Assembly: GCA_932521035.1 (NCBI GenBank)
Contig: OW051492.1
Coordinates: forward strand, 1,488,001 to 1,552,000
Direction: 5' to 3'
Length of the DNA: 64,000 bases
Origin: Oscheius dolichura
Lineage: Eukaryota; Nematoda; Chromadorea; Rhabditida; Rhabditidae
This document shows, piece after piece, positions 50,324-59,714 of this stretch. Position numbers and translations under genes: made by a program. The notes beneath the pieces were generated by a model, which was given only the letters and a program-made list of their open reading frames with translations, had not been told where the DNA came from and did not search any database. Within the stretch, counting starts at the first letter, position 1; every line of letters starts with the position of its first letter.

Positions 50324-51564
50324 CTAAACTAACCAGATAATTCCCATGGCGCATCTTTTGTCAATAACTCGCTGTATTGCCTGCTCATGGTGGATCCGAA
50401 GATCGTCTTTTATGCTCCTTCGGAGTGCAACGAAACGTACATGATAGTGAGGGAGTCCATGCAGCTGGGCACGTTGTCGGAACAGGGCAGCCGTGGCTGC
50501 AGAGATATGACTTGGTCGTTGTCGAGGGACGCGGGCATTTTCTCGGGCGGTATTCAGTCGTTCGGTTAGGCTTCTGTACGTCTCAGTAATGCTAGTAAAT
50601 TTCCATGGCTGTTGTTGTATGGCAGCAGATGTTCGAAAGATGTTCCAGTCTGTAGTGAACTGCTGAGCCTTCCTATCAGATAATCGGAACCAGCGGCGCG
50701 GCAGGAGAAGACGGGCACGTAGTAGTCGGTGGTCAGACGCGAAGTTGAATTGGTTGAGAATGTTGACATCGCAAATGTGGGCGCGAGCTGGGGCAATGAT
50801 GAAGTCGATCTGATGGAACGAAACTCCGGCTGGATGGCGCCAGGTCCACTGCTGGGATGGCTTCTTCAGGAAGAAGGTGTTCCAGATTCGGGATCTTGTG
50901 GAGTGGCATAGATTCGGGATCTTGTGGAGTGGCAGGTTGACGACGGACTGGCCTCGGTAATTCCGAACTCCATAAGGGTGTGGGCCAATACAGACATCTG
51001 CAGCTTCTTTTCGACCGACTCTTGCATTCATGTCGCCCAAAAGTACATGTATTGACGGCGGGCCAGTTTCATTTCTGCAGTGATGGTGTCAATAAACTGA
51101 TCGTAGTCGGTATCTGCATAATCGGATGTTGGAGCGTATACAGATATGAGACGTAGGGACCTCTGGGAGCGAGGAATCTTCAGGTCCAGTGTGCAAATGC
51201 GCTCGGAGATCGGCCGGAAGTTGGAGACGTTAGTAAGGTGTCGATAGTTGACAAGGAATCCTACCCCTTGTCGGGGTCCGGCTCCGTGGTAGTAGATGAG
51301 GTGTCCGCTTGTCAGTGGTATTGTATCTGTTCCGGCCCTTCTGACTTCTGATAGGGCGATGATATCGAACTTGATGAGGTCGACGGCCGATGACAGGGTT
51401 CGTAGGCGTACGGCAGAGGCGAGCCCTTGAGTGTTCAAGGCACAGATGTAGAGGGATCCTCTGGGGTGAAGTATACTTCTCACGCTTGCTGGCGGGTTGA
51501 GAAGGACGTTGACACTTTCCGACCAGCAGACCGAAGGCAGCAGAAGAAAGCAGAAGAAAGACAA
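50324..51564 (-). pseudogene. Non-LTR retrotransposon endonuclease fragment (frameshifted)
   Basis: Apurinic-type endonuclease with LYICALNTQG, DIIALSEVR, RLISVYAPTSDYADTDYDQF, then after a frameshift near 51050 HVLLGDMNARVGRK and FHQIDFIIAPARA and FASDHRLLRARL. The core E, D/N and SDH residues are seen. No reverse transcriptase follows; the copy is cut off at about 50324, before the RT domain would begin. LINE copies are usually 5'-truncated, so loss of the 3' part implies a later deletion or insertion. Confidence 0.8.
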
Positions 51565-52010
51565 GATCCGACCGCTCGGTGTGGTGGAAAAATGAAAAGT
51601 CCCTAGGGATCCTTTAATCCGGACATACTGTGATATTTACGGCATGGGTCAAGGAAGAATCGCCCTGGTTGATCATTCCAGTTTGAGGGACTGGTAGAAG
51701 AGAATAAAGGCAATTCATGTTATAAGATTTATTGAACAAGAAGTATATTTCATGATGTTCATCTTGGCATACATGGCAAGCGGCGTCTCGAGCGGAACTG
51801 CCAACCGCTGTCAGCACCGACGTCGTTTTTGGGTGACTGTAAAGATTTCCTTTCCATTTGAGCTACAGTATCCTTACTTACGTTGCAAATCTCCCAAATT
51901 TGAGTGGCTGAGGAGAGCTTGAAGGTTATAGGGTATCTTCGGGAGCTTTTCCACCTTCCGATCGAATCAGATGCTGAGCAACTGCGATTCCCACCACAAT
52001 TTTAGCGTTT
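51565..52010. other. Unassigned region with protease-derived fragment
   Basis: Contains the protease-like stretch at 51603-51690; otherwise no supported gene. The minus strand at about 51935-52025 reads an open stretch ENAKIVVGIAVAQHLIRSEG that I could not place in a consistent model. Confidence 0.35.
51603..51690 (+). pseudogene. Copy of the aspartic protease last exon
   Basis: GGATCCTTTAATCCGGACAT and GGCATGGGTCAAGGAAGAAT parallel the functional last exon near 48395-48480, with substitutions and a small deletion where the protease has GGATTCGCT. It abuts the 5' side of the endonuclease fragment, so a partial protease duplication was probably split by the retroelement. Confidence 0.7.
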
Positions 52011-52826
52011 TCAATAGTTGAGTAGAAATTCTACATTCCGGTGAAGATGGTAACGGGCAGTTCTACTCATGGCAGCTGAAAATTTCTTTATAAAAACCAG
52101 AATAGTCGATACAATGTGGCGGTAGACAGATAGGCGCCGTTGCTCACTAGATAATCCAGCCATAGCGGAGTTGTGATGAATGAGCGGGAAGTTTGAATGG
52201 TTTCTAAATATTTCAATGAAATAAAAAGATGGTTTTTGACTTACCAGAAAGTGGGGTACGGTGTGTTCTCTCCCATCGCATAGATAACACCATAACATCC
52301 ATTTTCGGTCGTAATCTCAGGATAAAGAGGTCCATTCCGATGTTTATGCTGATGAGAGCGAGAGCATCTTTTCAAAGAAATATAGGAATATAATTGTCAT
52401 TAAAGGGACTGTCAGGGACCTATGAGGGTTACTGTAGTGCACGCAAAAGACTAAAATGACAAATAGTGAACTTAGCACCTTTGAAAAAAACTAAAAGCAG
52501 CATCGGAGTCAACGTAAAAAACTGAGTCGAATGACCCTGGTTTGACCGAACTTTCCGTTGTCTATAAAGCGTATTTTCGCAAAATACGAAAGTGGTCGTT
52601 CACGTCGCTGCGGGACCCGTGAACGCTATTATAGGTCCCTGACAGTTCCTTTAAGAATATGGCAAGAAAATCTCCATTTTACTTGGAATTGATACAAACT
52701 TACAAATGCATTGCTCCATTCAACTACGAGGGGTTTAAACCGGGATGGGTGCAGTGGGATCTCGGGAGAGAAGGCAAGAATGACTTCCAGACTAGTTTTC
52801 AAAACTTTGAACTCATTTATGGAGCT
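52011..52826 (-). CDS. Candidate unknown gene with MITE B in an intron
   Basis: A phase-0 chain: an exon after GACCTTTTCAG reading SINEFKVLKTSLEVILAFSP and EIPLHPSRFKPLVVEWSNAF with a GTAAGT donor; then CATCAG| followed by HKHRNGPLYPEITTENGCYG and VIYAMGENTPYPTF with a GTAAGT donor; then possibly EQRRLSVYRHIVSTILVFIK ending EFLLNY. MITE B copy 2 lies in the first intron. The last join needs a less usual acceptor, and the nearest one would create a stop. Not recognised; could be a decaying gene. Confidence 0.3.
52400..52654. mobile_element. MITE B, TTAA-flanked, copy 2
   Basis: Same ends as the 45098 copy (AGGGACTGTCAGGGACC ... GGTCCCTGACAGTTCCT), with TTAA at 52400-52403 and 52651-52654. About 247 bp between the TTAAs. 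The interior differs, so only the termini define the family. Confidence 0.85.
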
Positions 52827-53694
52827 GAAAAGGTCAGATTATTGAGAGAAAAGGGCTGATTTCAGTAGGAAAAGGGAGAAAAGGCTACAAGATGGCGAGC
52901 AAGGGGAGAATTGGCAAATGTTGTCTTCGGCGGAAGGAGTGAATCAATCGCGCGGTCTCAACACGAGCTAGAGATGGTAAATTGACTAAAAATTGAGCAG
53001 ATAACCATAGAAAATATCTCTTTTCCTCAGTAATTAGAGTTCTGAACGCCTGCTTTCTATATTCTAGCCTTGGGACAGCCAAGGCGACCTGTAGCCGACA
53101 CAAGGGGGTCAAAGGGTGTTTCTCTCCCAGAACAGCCTTTCTATCCTTTCTTGCATCTCCAAAACAACATCTTACATATTATTTATTCACACTATTAAAC
53201 AAAAAAGGGGAGTGGGGGATAGAATATAAGATCCCTCTCTTATAGCTTAATTCCGCGCCGGTGCACTTCTTCATTTTGGTTCTTCACATAGGGAGGATAG
53301 GATAGGAGAGACAAGGACACGATGGATGACGGCGAGGTACATCTTCCATCAGATCAGAAGACCCTTTTTGGACATCTCAGGGAGCACCCTTATTGCTGTT
53401 CAGGGATGGCCTGGGAGTTAGGCGGAACGTTCTTGACTTGAACGCCGAAGAAGACAGATCAGGGATATAATCCAAAAGATTGAACTCATTTATGGAGCTG
53501 AAAAGGACAGATTATTGGGAGAAAAGAGCTTCTTCCAGTAGAAAAAGGAGGGAAAATGGCTAGAAGACGGGAAGCAAGGGGGGAAATGGCTGATGTTGTT
53601 CTTCGGGGGAAGGGATGAATCAGTCGGGCGGCTTCAAATATGAAGAGGATAGACTGACTGGAAATTCATTTAAAAATCGTTATTTTTCAGGTTT
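52655..53694. other. Unassigned region with a diverged direct duplication
   Basis: Segments 52810-53000 and 53484-53670 share long stretches (CTCATTTATGGAGCTGAAAA, GAAGGGATGAATCA-type and others) with substitutions and indels. No supported gene beyond the candidate exon at 52696-52826. Confidence 0.45.
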
Positions 53695-53781
53695 TACAGT
53701 CCATTTCCAACGGATATTCCCCGGAAAAAAGACTCGCCGCCAAATTTGAATCCGTGGAATATCCGTTGGAAATAGACTATA
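53695..53781. mobile_element. Small TA-flanked MITE
   Basis: 87 bp. TACAGTCCATTTCCAACGGA faces TCCGTTGGAAATAGACTATA; arms of about 26 bp with two mismatches, a short unpaired centre and TA at both ends. Confidence 0.75.
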
Positions 53782-53974
53782 CAGCCTCCAGTGTTCTGTT
53801 TCACTTCTCCACTTGTTAGAATTCCCATTTTGGCGGGATTTCAAGTTTCTAGATGCTGTATCAGGCCCAATTCCCCCTCCAAAGGTCCTGTTCCAACAGA
53901 TTAACAGAGTCATCTACATAATCTCTTTATTTTTAACTGTACAAAAGAGTTATAAAAAGGGCGACGCAACAAAT

Positions 53975-55687
53975 TTACAGTCCGGTATGCTTAGCCGTGT
54001 TGAATCCGATTCTCTTGCCTCCGATGTCGTAGACGTTGCAGAAGGTACGGATGAAGGTGTCTCCGAGGATCCAAGAGGGTCCGAATCCGCCGCCGGTCAT
54101 GTCGAAGAAGGTAATGGCACACTTTCCACCACCAAGACCCAAGTCCAGGACGTATTCGACGGAGGGGATGGAGTACTTCTGGCCTCCGATGTTCAAGATG
54201 ACAGCCGGCAGGGTCTTCTGCTGGGAGCAGGGGACCTCGTAGACTCCTTGGGCAGCGTTGTGGACAGCTCCAGTGGCCTTGACGATCTGGAAACAGGATT
54301 TGCTTTCGATTTTAGTGGAGAAACAAAAAAGCAAAAATGTTTTGACCGCGGCGGGGATTGAACCTGGGATGGCTGGAACAAAAGAGAGGCGCGCTAGCCA
54401 GTCGGCTATATTGCAATTTGGAACTTACAGTGTTGACGGCAGCAGCAGGAGCTCCGATCCAGGAGGTACCAGTATCGGAGATGACTTGGTAGGTCTTGGT
54501 GTCGCTGGTTCCTCCAACGGTGAATCCAGCCATGGGGAACTGCCAGTAGGTCTCGGCCGAGAGGGCAACATAGTTGACGGTTCCTTGGCAGTTGGTGGTG
54601 TCGATGGCTCCGTAGGTGATGAGTCCGGCATTTTGTCCAGTGGCGGGCTTGAGCTTCCTGTCCATCCAGACGGTGAAGAGGGGCTTGTCCAGCTGGGAGA
54701 GGACATTCTGCATGGGTGGGGTGACCTTGTCGACGGCCAGAGCGGGCCAAGCCAATCCCATGATTCCGTCCATTGGCTGGCTTCCGAAGACGCTGGCCAA
54801 GGTGGTGGCTACTCCGAATTCCTGGCTGGCTACTTTCAATCCACCGAAGGAGAGAACATCCTTGGCCAGGTGGCCCTTGCACGAGCCGGATCCGTACTGG
54901 ATGGAGAAGGCGGTCGTCTCGGCCTTGTAGGTGGAAGACTTGCCGGTGTTGAACGTATGGCGGGTGTAGCCGCTAAAAATAGATATTGAAATGGTGGAAA
55001 AGGGAGTAAACGAACGGGAAACGGTCATTGCAGGGACCAGCAGTGCAGCCGGAGTCAATAACCCAGAGATTTGAGGAGCCGGTATCCAGGACAACTTCGA
55101 AGTTTTGCGCTGAAAATTAGCTGTGTGTTCAACTAAAGTCATTTTCTTATCGGACCACGTGTTTGCTACGCTGGCAAATCCTATCAGAAACTAATAAGAT
55201 CAGGAACCCGCGAACTTCCTTGTGAATTCTGTGGGCGAAAAAGTTGCATTCGTAGCGCAGTGCGAAAGCGCGCGCGCTTAGGTGAAATTGTGGCAGGTCC
55301 GATTTCCCTTGCGGTCAAGCGATTTTTGCTATCTCTTTTTGATCTTTCCTGGCAGAAAAAAGCCTCGTTTCTTCAATTTTTCTAATTTTTTAGTGATTTT
55401 CCAACTAACCGGGAGTTCCGAGAGAAATCACTCCAAGGTAGAAGTCATCAGAATAGTCGATGAAGGGTTCGCTTCCATGAGCCAGGATCTGGGCTCTGGC
55501 GAGGGCCTGCTCCTCCAGGAACAGTTGACGGGTTCCTTCACTAAAAGAATATTTATATACAACAAAATTGGAATGTTATGTACCGGATCTGACGCTCGAT
55601 CATCGAGGGAGAGAGCTTGGTCGGCATAGTGAAGACATCAGCCGAAGCTGTGGCCACCACGGCCAGAAGGAGAGCGACGGTCTTCAT
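53975..55687 (-). CDS. Pepsin-like aspartic protease (asp-1-like)
   Basis: Start 55685-55687 after a TAATTTAGGT acceptor region: signal peptide MKTVALLLAVVATASADV. Propeptide ends near ARAQILAHGSEPFIDYSDDF. First active site FEVVLDTGSSNLWVIDSGCT, flap region AFSIQYGSGSCKGHLAKD, second site QVISDTGTSWIGAP. It ends GPSWILGDTFIRTFCNVYDI and GGKRIGFNTAKHTGL, stop at 53975-53977. Length about 390 residues, normal for the family and close to C. elegans intestinal asp-1 types. A tRNA-like insert lies in the intron at 54310-54427. It faces away from the repeat block at 56.5 kb and is opposite in strand to the 46.4 kb protease. Confidence 0.88.
54342..54417 (-). repeat. tRNA-like insert in sense orientation in a protease intron
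   Basis: On the minus strand: A-box-like region TATAGCCGACTGGCTAGCGC, B-box GGTTCAATCCCC with the T stem partly paired, ends TTGC...GTCAA, then ATTTTTGCTTTTTTG. Same layout as inserts at 20375 and 62526. The T-run lies upstream of the host 3' splice site. Confidence 0.55.
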
Positions 55688-56515
55688 ACCTAAATTATTT
55701 AATCATTTTAATCTATTTTCCACATTAATAAGAACATTTTCTAATATATAAAAGTATAAAATTATTTATATAGGCAAATTTGAAAGGATTACGGTAGGGG
55801 GAAGGCGCGCTCTTTGAATATCAGCTATTTTTCGCCGTTTCTTGCAATTTTTTGTATTTTCTTTAATTAATTTCTATTCTAAAATATTTCTAATGGTGTT
55901 AGGAACAAAATAAGTACAAAATATTTCATAATTCCAAAAAATTTAGCTGAATTTGGGGCGAGAAGAGCTGGCAGTAGATCGTAAAAGGCTGCCGATAAGG
56001 ATTGGAGAAAATGGGAGGAAGTGGTCGTCTTTTATAGGGTCGAGATAATTTTTACGAAGTCGCTTGCGTCACTGGCGATCGTTTCCTATCAAAAAATGTT
56101 GAGATTATAGTTTATGTTAAACCGATAGAGCGCGTTAATGGCGGAGAGTCTCCGGATTCTTTTCCCTTTTCCAGAAATTGTTATTCTTTTCCTTCCCTGA
56201 CAAGATCAAACAACCCAAACCAAGGAAGCAGGACACGTTGCAAGTTACGTGAGCTGATCAGCTCATTCGGTGAAAAAAGTAGCCACGTTCTTATTTTTAT
56301 CTTTACAACTGGGTGGAAGCGAACAAAGAGGAGGACAGAGTACGGGCTGCACCCACACAAGGGCGTTCCTAGAAGAAGGGGACAGGATTGGGAAACAGAT
56401 CAGCAGTAAAAATATTATAAAAGACAAGGATCAGAAGAGCAAAAAGGAAAAAAAGACTTCCGCTCCGCCTAGATCATTGCCACCGGCACAGTACGACCGA
56501 TGGATCACCAACTTG
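55688..56515. other. Upstream region of the asp-1-like protease
   Basis: AT-rich promoter sequence near 55690-56060, including a TTATCAGT-type and AGCTGATCAGCTCA motif near 56250. Intestinal nematode protease genes are usually GATA-driven; TGATAA-like sites are present (for example CTGATATATA region), but I do not call specific ones. An open frame at 56270-56737 is unsupported. Confidence 0.35.
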
Positions 56516-59125
56516 GCCATCCCTGCCCATCAATTGAGGGTACCCAACTCGCTTTCCAGGAATATGCCGCGATTCCAAAGGATCGGAAAAGGGATTCCAC
56601 TGTTGTCAAAGACTCTGCCTGCCTGTTTTCAAATTCTTCAAAGTACTTCAACTCCCGGAAAGTATTATGAATTCCTTTTCTGTACCAAAAACAAGTTGAG
56701 ACGGAAAGTTAGAGCCAAAAGATCTGTGGTTGTCTGAAAACTGGTCAAAACCCGGGCTCGACCGCTTCTTCCCGTCCTTTCCCTTCATTCTCGCGTCTTT
56801 CTCCTCCTTCTCCAGTCGTCTGCTTCATTTCTCCGGCTCCAGGTTGTCTTTTTCTATTTCCCCCAAAATTTGCCCAAAAACGGACGACTGTCATGCCTCT
56901 CCTGTTCCTTTTCCCGGAACTGACAGAATAAACGGCGCTGTGGGACCTCTTCCCACGTAAAATTGCGTCTCCCGGAACCGTTCTCGGGTCAAAAAACGGC
57001 CTCTTTTGTTCAAAAAGCCTAGAGATAGTTAGAGACGGCCAGTGGGACGCGTCGAGGGGGAATCCGCCTTCCTCGACAGCCTCTCCCCGGAAAGGTGTCC
57101 CGGCCCGGTTTCCTGGTGTCTTCCCGGCCGTCCTCTTGTGGCCACAGCGGTGTTTGGACACTACAATTGGACACGGGCACTAGAGGTTACCGGAAGGGCT
57201 CGACATTCTCTCTGGCGATGGAGATTTAGGCGAAAAAAAAAGAAAGGCAGGCTGCTCAACGTATTTTGGTCTTTCAGATACACATCCATGCCCTGTCCAC
57301 TCCTGAGCCCTGCCGGCCGTTCTGTGGCCTTCTCAATTCTTCAAAGAGCCACGCAGAGACGGGTATGTCGCTTCGAAACCTATGCTAATGACTGCTATTG
57401 TAGGAGTAACGGGAGGAGGAAGATCAAGAGAGGCCAGGAGGGGAATGAATGCAACAAGATGAGAAGAAACCCCGTCGCTTCTGGTGATATCCTTCCAACC
57501 ATTGTGAGTGGTTATTTTCAGCTATTCCTGGCAGCAGACTACCTTTGGCTTCTTCTTCCCGGAATCTGAGTGTATTTTGACTTTTCAGAGACCTCGGCCT
57601 GCTCCGTGAAGCCGTCCTTACACCTCCACGAGCTTCCCCAACCCGTCGAAACGCCCCCTGCAGAATAACCAGGGCTGCCGCCTGGTTTTGGCTCTGACAA
57701 GTATTTTCTTGCCAATCATTTTTTCTAGATTTTCTAGATAGTTTAGAGGTTTTGCAAGAAAATACCTGTCAGAACCAACGAGTAAGGCCGGCAGACCTGT
57801 TGCAGAAGCTGATGCAGGAGGATGGCTCGACCTGTGGAACGACAGGGACTAGGGAAGCGAAAGGAGGTGCGGCAGGGTGCCCTGAACCGTTTGCCAGCGA
57901 TGAAAGAAATTCTTGGCAAGACCGATGGTGTCCCGCTGACATGTGTGTCAGCCTTGGGATACCCCTGGCAAACTGTTGACACTAACCCCCATCCTAAGGA
58001 GTCTCGGCCTTCTTCTTAGCTCAGTCCCCCCAGCTGCAGTTCTCGTTGAGAGTCTCTTCTTCTTCTGTTCATCCTTCTGTCGTCGTCTTTTCTCCCCTCG
58101 ACTCGTTCCTGATCCTAAAAAAAGGCAACTATATAGAACAGTTTCTAAGTAACGCACATGTAACTGTTCTTTCAAGAAAATAAGGCCAGGAGGACGGGAA
58201 GAAGGTGAGGATCACGCCCAAATCGTCCCTCATACTCACAGACCTGAAAAGAACGTGATTCTAAAAGAACTAGTTAGCCCTGCATCAAAGTGTCTTACAG
58301 TACTACTTCTGCCTGCTTCTTGTCCGCCGCTTCGTTTCCCAGTCTTTCTCCAATCGAAATCGCCCGTCATCCATCCAAGAGAGTCCAAATTACCTGAAAA
58401 CAACACAACAGAAAGAGAAGAACCAAATCAAAAGTACACAGAATATTTATCAAATTTAGACTAAAATCTCCATCGCCAGAGAGAATGTCGAGCCCTTCCG
58501 GTAACCTCTAGTGCCCGTGTCCAATTGTAGTGTCCAAACACCGCTGTGGCCACAAGAGGACGGCCGGGAAGACACCAGGAAACCGGGCCGGGACACCTTT
58601 CCGGGGAGAGGCTGTCGAGGAAGGCGGATTCCCCCTCGACGCGTCCCACTGGCCGTCTCTAACTATCTCTAGGCTTTTTGAACAAAAGAGGCCGTTTTTT
58701 GACCCGAGAACGGTTCCGGGAGACGCAATTTTACGTGGGAAGAGGTCCCACAGCGCCGTTTATTCTGTCAGTTCCGGGAAAAGGAACAGGAGAGGCATGA
58801 CAGTCGTCCGTTTTTGGGCAAATTTTGGGGGAAATAGAAAAAGACAACCTGGAGCCGGAGAAATGAAGCAGACGACTGGAGAAGGAGGAGAAAGACGCGA
58901 GAATGAAGGGAAAGGACGGGAAGAAGCGGTCGAGCCCGGGTTTTGACCAGTTTTCAGACAACCACAGATCTTTTGGCTCTAACTTTCCGTCTCAACTTGT
59001 TTTTGGTACAGAAAAGGAATTCATAATACTTTCCGGGAGTTCAGGAGCTCTAGAAAGGATTACAGAAGTGGGATATGGAGAGTAAAAGCTAGTTGGGTAC
59101 CCTCAATTGATGGGCAGGGATGGCC
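56516..59125. mobile_element. 2.6 kb foldback element with ~0.7 kb arms
   Basis: Left arm 56516-57229 begins GGCCATCCCTGCCCATCAAT; right arm about 58465-59125 ends with its reverse complement. Identical open frames appear on opposite strands (56745-57161 minus, 58530-58946 plus). The arms differ by small indels near the ends. The 1.2 kb centre (57230-58464) contains an inner short inverted repeat (AAGTATTTTCTTGCCA... TTTTGCAAGAAAATAC). No transposase recognised, and no clear target duplication. Confidence 0.8.
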
Positions 59126-59714
59126 GAGTGCGAAAGCACTCGATGCCGTCTACGTTTCTGAATGCGTAAAGTAGGCGAGGCTAACTGATAATATCCTTCT
59201 TTATCATTCTACTTTATGGGATTGAGGTCCCAAGGATAGGTTAGTTCTTTTCCTGACCAAAGACGTCGTTTCTGTTGCTCTATCCCTCGCTCTGTCCCTC
59301 GTAGTAGAATGATAAACGTCTTCCCTGGGGAGGTCCCCAGCCTTGTGGATACCAAAAGCTCCCCTTGGGGAGATCTCCCCGGGAAGATCTCCCCAGGGAG
59401 GTCCCCGAGGAGATTTCTTGTGGATACGGCCACAGAGTTCTTGTCATTTTATGGCCCGCCCTGAATAATATTCTCACAGCAGTCGATTGATCCACAATAG
59501 ACCGTCGCTTATCTTCGCTTTGCCCAATATGCCCTGCTCTTTTTAGTCTACGACGCCGTTTTGCGTATTTCGCATTGCCAACTGTCTTTTGAAATGAATC
59601 TTAAGATTCTTCTTCTTCTTATTGTCTTATTTTATTTTTTTTTAAAGATTCTTCTATCATTTTCTTCTAAATAACATGCCCGTTTCCCTAAAAACACCCT
59701 TATTTCCAGAAAGC
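59126..59714. other. Intergenic before the unknown gene, with palindromic GGGGAGATCTCCCC cluster
   Basis: 59325-59420 contains repeated GGGGAGATCTCCCC-like units (GGGGAGATCTCCCCGGGAAG and ATCTCCCCAGGGAGGTCCCC). 59115-59175 holds a tRNA-like A-box string (GGATGGCCGAGTGCG). The gene's probable trans-splice acceptor CTTATTTCCAG ends at 59709. Confidence 0.5.

Noticed and set aside
54258-54989. 243-codon plus-strand frame opposite the asp-1-like protease
   Set aside because: Antisense shadow of Gly/Ser-rich protease exons; the minus strand has both catalytic sites.
56745-58946. 138-codon frames on opposite strands in the foldback arms
   Set aside because: The identical frames come from the inverted repeat; low-complexity, Arg/Gly-rich and without recognisable motif.
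59115-59175. Possible tRNA gene (GGATGGCCGAGTGCG)
   Set aside because: The A-box resembles a Ser/Leu tRNA, but no B-box or T arm follows at the right distance.
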